From the NCBI GenBank assembly GCA_020630875.1, contig JAHDIH010000008.1, positions 83,969 through 147,968 on the forward strand: a DNA stretch of 64,000 bases, read 5' to 3'. The position numbers were made by a program, and so were the translations under genes. Every line of letters begins with the position of its first letter. The stretch's first letter is position 1. This DNA comes from Deltaproteobacteria bacterium. GTDB lineage: Bacteria > Myxococcota_A > Polyangia > Haliangiales > Haliangiaceae. Below are positions 61,024 through 64,000 of this stretch, in pieces. A model generated the notes under the pieces. That model did no database searches and was not told the origin of the DNA. It saw nothing but the letters and a program-made list of their open reading frames with translations.

Positions 61024-61612
61024 CGCCGTAATACTGGCCGCCGGCCGAGGTAGTAGAATGAAAGGTGTTGCAAAGGCATTAATCAGGGTGGGCGGAGTAA
61101 CGCTTTTGGATCGTACTCTGCGAACCTTGCAGCAGGTAGATCAACTTGGCAAAGTCTACGTCGTTGGAGGCGCCGAGCAGCACTTAGAGCAACTGGCTCG
61201 TTTCTGTCAAAGGCTGGAGGTTGTATTTCTTAAGAACGAAAACTGGACTGCAGGAATGGGGGCTTCCGTTGAAGTAGGGTTTGCATCAGTCAAAAATGAT
61301 GCCTGTTTACTTTGGCCCGTAGACTGCGTTGGAGTGACCTCCGAAACCGTTAGAACAGTAGTTTGCACCGGTGGTCCCGTGGTTGTTCCCACCTATCAGG
61401 GCAGGGGGGGGCACCCAACTCTGTTTCGACGTCAAGTCTATGATAGATTGTTAAAGTGCAATTCCTTTCCTCTAGGCGCCAAGTCAGTCGTTTCGGAAAC
61501 TCCAGGCGTACAAAGGGTCGCTGTGCCCGATCCTTACGTACTATCGGACTTGGACTCACCGCTGGATTTGCAGCATTTTCAACAACGGCTTCGTGCAACA
61601 AACGAGCGTTAA
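61010..61612 (+). CDS. MocA/MobA-like molybdopterin nucleotidyltransferase
   Basis: A 200-residue nucleotidyltransferase of the MobA/MocA group. The N-terminal signature AVILAAGRGSRMKGVAKALI binds the NTP; LLWPVDCVGVTSETV holds the metal-binding Asp; GRGGHPTLFRRQVYDRL is typical of MocA-like proteins. It should attach CMP or GMP to molybdenum cofactor, most likely making molybdopterin cytosine dinucleotide, given its partner xdhC. The GTG start overlaps xdhC by 14 nt. A lipoprotein-like gene overlaps the 3' end by 157 nt in another frame. Confidence 0.86.
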   Translation: MPAVDAVILAAGRGSRMKGVAKALIRVGGVTLLDRTLRTLQQVDQLGKVYVVGGAEQHLEQLARFCQRLEVVFLKNENWTAGMGASVEVGFASVKNDACLLWPVDCVGVTSETVRTVVCTGGPVVVPTYQGRGGHPTLFRRQVYDRLLKCNSFPLGAKSVVSETPGVQRVAVPDPYVLSDLDSPLDLQHFQQRLRATNER

Positions 61613-62409
61613 GTCTAGATAATAATGTCGTGGCACCAGTGCTACCCGACAGGGTTGACATCTCAACGCTGACACAAGATTACTTAGGGTTTATTAGCTC
61701 AGGTAACATGGAGGCAGTGGCGGACTCTCACGCTACTGGCGTGCATATTTGGGCAATGTCTGGACAGCAACTCCGTGACCTACGGCCGCATAAAGACATC
61801 AAGTCAGTGGTTAGTTGGGATCAAAAAGTCGTGAAGTTAGGGGCCATGCGGCTGGTGACAGATCAACTTAGTTATCGTTTAGGTGATGGTGATCGCTTAG
61901 TTAGTGTTCCTATGGACTCCACCTTAGTCTGGGAAGTAGAGCAGCAACGATACAAGGTGGTACATGAACACCTGTCATACTCTGCAAAATGGGAAAGGCA
62001 GTCGCGTTTTGCTACAGAAGATGTGGAGACCCAGCTTAAGGTATCGAGTGACGAGCTTACAGTAGCTGTTGAAAACTGGTTGACTGGCGCTGCAATTATG
62101 CCTTTTGAAGAGTCAACTACCATCATTGGCCCTTTTTCTCAGGGAAGCTTCAAAGAAAAACTCTCGGTGCATGCTGAGAGTTTGGGGCTTATCTTGGATG
62201 ACGATTTTGAAATCTCTGTTAGGTACGGGGATAAAAAAGAAGCGGCATTAGTTTATGTCGTTTGGCCAGGTAGGCTCGCTAATGGAAAGAATACGACAAT
62301 CCGGATTACCATTGGTGTAAGAGTCGGTGAAACGACACAAATAGCTCACTTGCATAGTTCTGTTCCGTTAAACAGCAGCAACACCGAACGGCTATTCGAA
62401 ATGCGATAG
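61456..62409 (+). CDS. Putative lipoprotein of unknown function
   Basis: Up to 317 residues. The only start codon upstream of the signal-like stretch is GTG at 61456, 157 nt inside the mocA-like gene. That gives a very basic n-region (SSRRQVSRFGNSRRTKGRCARSLRTIG), then a hydrophobic stretch GLTAGFAAFSTTASC with lipobox Cys47. If this start is wrong, a non-standard codon would be needed. The mature part has SSGNMEAVADSHATGVHIWAM, EQQRYKVVHEHLSYSAKW and mixed strands, reminiscent of SnoaL/NTF2-type small domains but not assignable. It is convergent with the coiled-coil gene, with a terminator between. Confidence 0.62.
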   Translation: MQFLSSRRQVSRFGNSRRTKGRCARSLRTIGLGLTAGFAAFSTTASCNKRALSLDNNVVAPVLPDRVDISTLTQDYLGFISSGNMEAVADSHATGVHIWAMSGQQLRDLRPHKDIKSVVSWDQKVVKLGAMRLVTDQLSYRLGDGDRLVSVPMDSTLVWEVEQQRYKVVHEHLSYSAKWERQSRFATEDVETQLKVSSDELTVAVENWLTGAAIMPFEESTTIIGPFSQGSFKEKLSVHAESLGLILDDDFEISVRYGDKKEAALVYVVWPGRLANGKNTTIRITIGVRVGETTQIAHLHSSVPLNSSNTERLFEMR

Positions 62410-62436
62410 CAGTCACATCCGCCCCCCGAAAACGAC

Positions 62437-62462
62437 AAATGGCAACCCGAAGGTTGCCATTT
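62437..62462. terminator. Bidirectional terminator with TTCG tetraloop
   Basis: A perfect 11-bp stem AAATGGCAACC/GGTTGCCATTT around a 4-nt loop (CGAA on plus, TTCG on minus, the stable C-UUCG-G tetraloop). GCTTTTTC follows on the plus strand; the minus strand has a weaker GTCGTTTT. It sits between two convergent stop codons (62409 and 62483). Confidence 0.85.
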
Positions 62463-62482
62463 GCTTTTTCAGTGTGATGAGA

Positions 62483-64000
62483 CTAGTTGACTCTCAGAAT
62501 GCTTTCTTTGCTGTACTCAGCCGGTGCATTAGCTGTGTCTGGTAGGGCGGCAAGGTCACCTGCTTGAAGTACCCATTCATCTCTGCTGATGCGGCCTTTA
62601 AACACCTCGAGCTTCGCGTCCACGTACTCGACTTCATCGTCAGACCAACTCGCTACTTGCCAGAAGTAGTACACTCCGTTTTTGTGGAGCAGTTTCTCAA
62701 GTTTCGGACCTACACCTTTGATACGCTTCAGGTCGTCAATCTTACCCTTCGGACGCTTGTTGAAGAGCATCGGACCGTCTTCCTTTTTGCGTTTTGGTGT
62801 AGCTGCTGCAAGCCGAAGTCTTTCAAGCTCCGCTCTCAACTTCTGAATCTCACCGTACGCACTGTCGCGTTCGCCGGTCACCTCTCCAATGTTTCCTTGG
62901 AGCGTAGTGATTTGTGTTTTGTAACGAGTCATAGATTCATCTGTTGACTTGTACTTTTCATCAATACGTCTGTAGCGAGTGAGTAGATCTTCGTACTCAT
63001 TGCGGCTGTCTGTAGCTAGCTCCGTAGCTTTCTTGAGATCCGTTTCAAGCGTAGTAATTCGTCCTTCCCACTCAGATTTAATGTTACGAAGTTCGCCTTC
63101 TTTTCCATCAAGCTGTTGGTTAAGGGCAGAGATTCGATTTTCGTATTCGCTTACCTCTGATTCCCACTTCGTACGGTAGGTCGTCCATTCGTTTCGCTCA
63201 GTGTCGAATGTCGCGAGCTGGTTCCGCAGTGTTTGCAACTCTTGTTGTTGGTTTTCGAACTTAGATGACCACTCGCTTTGTGAGTTTTTAAACCCTTGTA
63301 GCTCACTGTCGCGTTCAGAAAGCCAAACTTTGTGGTTAGCTATCTCAGAAGCCAGTTGGTCGCGCTCGTTTTGCAGCTTTCCAAAGTCGGTTCGATAAGC
63401 CTCCCAATCTGAGTTTAGGTTGTCGAACTTTATTTTCCACTCGCCACCAGAGTTGACGGTGTTTTGAAGTTCTTCTTTTTCCGCCCAGAGGTTGTCGAAT
63501 TTGATTTTCCACTCGCCACCAGAGTTGACGATGTTTTGAAGTTCTTCTTTTTCCGCCCAGAGGTTGTCGAATTTGATTTTCCACTCGCCGCCAGAGTTAA
63601 CGGTGTTTTGAAGTTCTTCTTTTTCCGCCCAAAGGTTGTCGAATTTAATTTTCCACTCGCCGCCTGAGTTGACAGTATTTTGAAGTTCTTCTTTTTCCGC
63701 CCAGAGGTTGTCAAATTTAATTTTCCACTCACCGCCTGAGTTGACAGTGTTTTGAAGTTCTTCTTTTTCCGCCCAGAGGTTGTCGAATTTAATTTTCCAC
63801 TCGTTGCCAGACTTGATCTTGGCATCGGTATCTTTTTGAAGGTTGTCAAATTTGATTCGCCATTCGCCCGCAGCCTTTAGTTTTGCATCTGTATCTTTCT
63901 GAAGGTTGTCGAATTTGATCTTCCAGTCGTTACCAGCCTTGATTTTGGCGTCGGTATCTTTCTGAAGGTTGTCGAATTTGATCTTCCAGTCGTTACCAGC
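62483..64000 (-). CDS. Coiled-coil repeat protein with C-terminal helix-hairpin-helix domain (5' truncated)
   Basis: The frame is open to the window edge at 64000, so 505 residues are seen and the N-terminus is missing; a TTG at 63238 is only an internal codon. The visible part begins with nine copies of a [D/E]W[K/R]IKFDNL motif, three at 21-residue spacing then six at 24. A long heptad-type coiled coil follows (about 150 residues). It ends with a compact domain KIDDLKRIKGVGPKLEKLLHKNGVYYFWQVASWSDDEVEYVD (in parts), a helix-hairpin-helix-like module found at the C-terminus of assorted proteins and able to bind DNA or proteins. Likely a structural or tethering protein; no enzyme motif. Confidence 0.85.
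   Translation of the reverse strand, partial: AGNDWKIKFDNLQKDTDAKIKAGNDWKIKFDNLQKDTDAKLKAAGEWRIKFDNLQKDTDAKIKSGNEWKIKFDNLWAEKEELQNTVNSGGEWKIKFDNLWAEKEELQNTVNSGGEWKIKFDNLWAEKEELQNTVNSGGEWKIKFDNLWAEKEELQNIVNSGGEWKIKFDNLWAEKEELQNTVNSGGEWKIKFDNLNSDWEAYRTDFGKLQNERDQLASEIANHKVWLSERDSELQGFKNSQSEWSSKFENQQQELQTLRNQLATFDTERNEWTTYRTKWESEVSEYENRISALNQQLDGKEGELRNIKSEWEGRITTLETDLKKATELATDSRNEYEDLLTRYRRIDEKYKSTDESMTRYKTQITTLQGNIGEVTGERDSAYGEIQKLRAELERLRLAAATPKRKKEDGPMLFNKRPKGKIDDLKRIKGVGPKLEKLLHKNGVYYFWQVASWSDDEVEYVDAKLEVFKGRISRDEWVLQAGDLAALPDTANAPAEYSKESILRVN
63433..64000 (-). repeat. In-frame tandem repeats of 72 and 63 bp inside the coiled-coil gene
   Basis: Six copies with a period of exactly 72 bp (anchor ttttccactc on plus at 63433, 63505, 63577, 63649, 63721 and 63793) join three copies with a 63-bp period (63856, 63919, 63982) that run off the window. 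The five 72-bp units between the anchors are nearly identical at DNA level, including synonymous positions, which points to recent amplification or ongoing gene conversion. Confidence 0.92.

Noticed and set aside
63430..63849. Minus-strand open frame of 139 codons in the repeats (SGKLNSTTSGRKKKNFK)
   Set aside because: It is the alternative frame of the same 72-bp repeats. The GEWKIKFDNL frame continues without stops through the coiled coil and the C-terminal domain, so that one is real.

Overview
The window reads as ordinary chromosomal DNA of a Gram-negative bacterium. It has about 50% GC, dense genes with many 1-4 nt overlaps, and a complete set of cell-envelope genes: a type II secretion operon, many lipoproteins with lipoboxes, outer-membrane barrels and an RND exporter. 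An NtrC-type response regulator, an FHA-domain sigma-54 activator, a ribbon-helix-helix/FHA protein, a second aspartokinase and many secreted proteins of unknown function resemble the former Deltaproteobacteria (Myxococcota/Bdellovibrionota-like lineages). That placement is inference; there is no rRNA gene here. No phage, insertion sequence, CRISPR array or resistance island was seen.

Layout. 1-252: tail of a cut-off membrane protein. 310-4489: a many-pass sensor kinase and an NtrC-like regulator, the latter overlapping a full type II secretion operon, gspC-D-E-F-G-H-I-J-K-L-M-N (4486-17930). Prepilin peptidase GspO and a pilotin are not in the window. 17920-24914: FHA sigma-54 activator, fused MoaD-MoaE, alkyltransferase-like protein, DUF2200 protein, GH5 lipoprotein, membrane-anchored glutamate-synthase-like protein and asnS. 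25007-30185: a TetR-controlled export unit (TetR, LolA-like protein, barrel, RND/MMPL pump). Two matching operator-like palindromes lie on predicted promoters that would give leaderless mRNAs.

30262-34940: a two-module AAA+ Clp-type ATPase whose C-terminus resembles a class I peptide-chain release factor without the GGQ segment (the most striking gene here), a lipoprotein and rmuC. 34941-35514: four hairpin-rich tandem repeats of about 73 bp and tRNA-Cys(GCA). 35515-44702: small membrane proteins, a TSUP permease, a large lipoprotein, a divergent aspartokinase, an M16 peptidase pair, a saccharopine-dehydrogenase-like reductase and a FadL-like barrel. 44840-51100: RHH-FHA protein, recG, cutA, a second aspartokinase (lysC), two unknown genes and RNase HI. 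51180-59353: two lipoproteins, a small basic protein, a secreted metallophosphatase, a secreted beta-propeller-like protein, an S55-type peptidase and a mini-HTH protein with a sigma-54-like promoter. 59379-62409: HAD phosphatase, xdhC, a mocA-like nucleotidyltransferase and a putative lipoprotein. The window ends inside a long coiled-coil protein on the minus strand, made of near-identical 24- and 21-residue repeats with a helix-hairpin-helix-type C-terminus.

How they fit together. The operon-head kinase/regulator pair probably tunes secretion. The GH5 lipoprotein, metallophosphatase, propeller-like protein and S55 protein are the kind of exported proteins found around such a system, but no substrate is proven. 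MoaDE, XdhC and MocA point to a molybdenum hydroxylase encoded elsewhere. All functions are inferred from sequence motifs read by eye; no database search was run.
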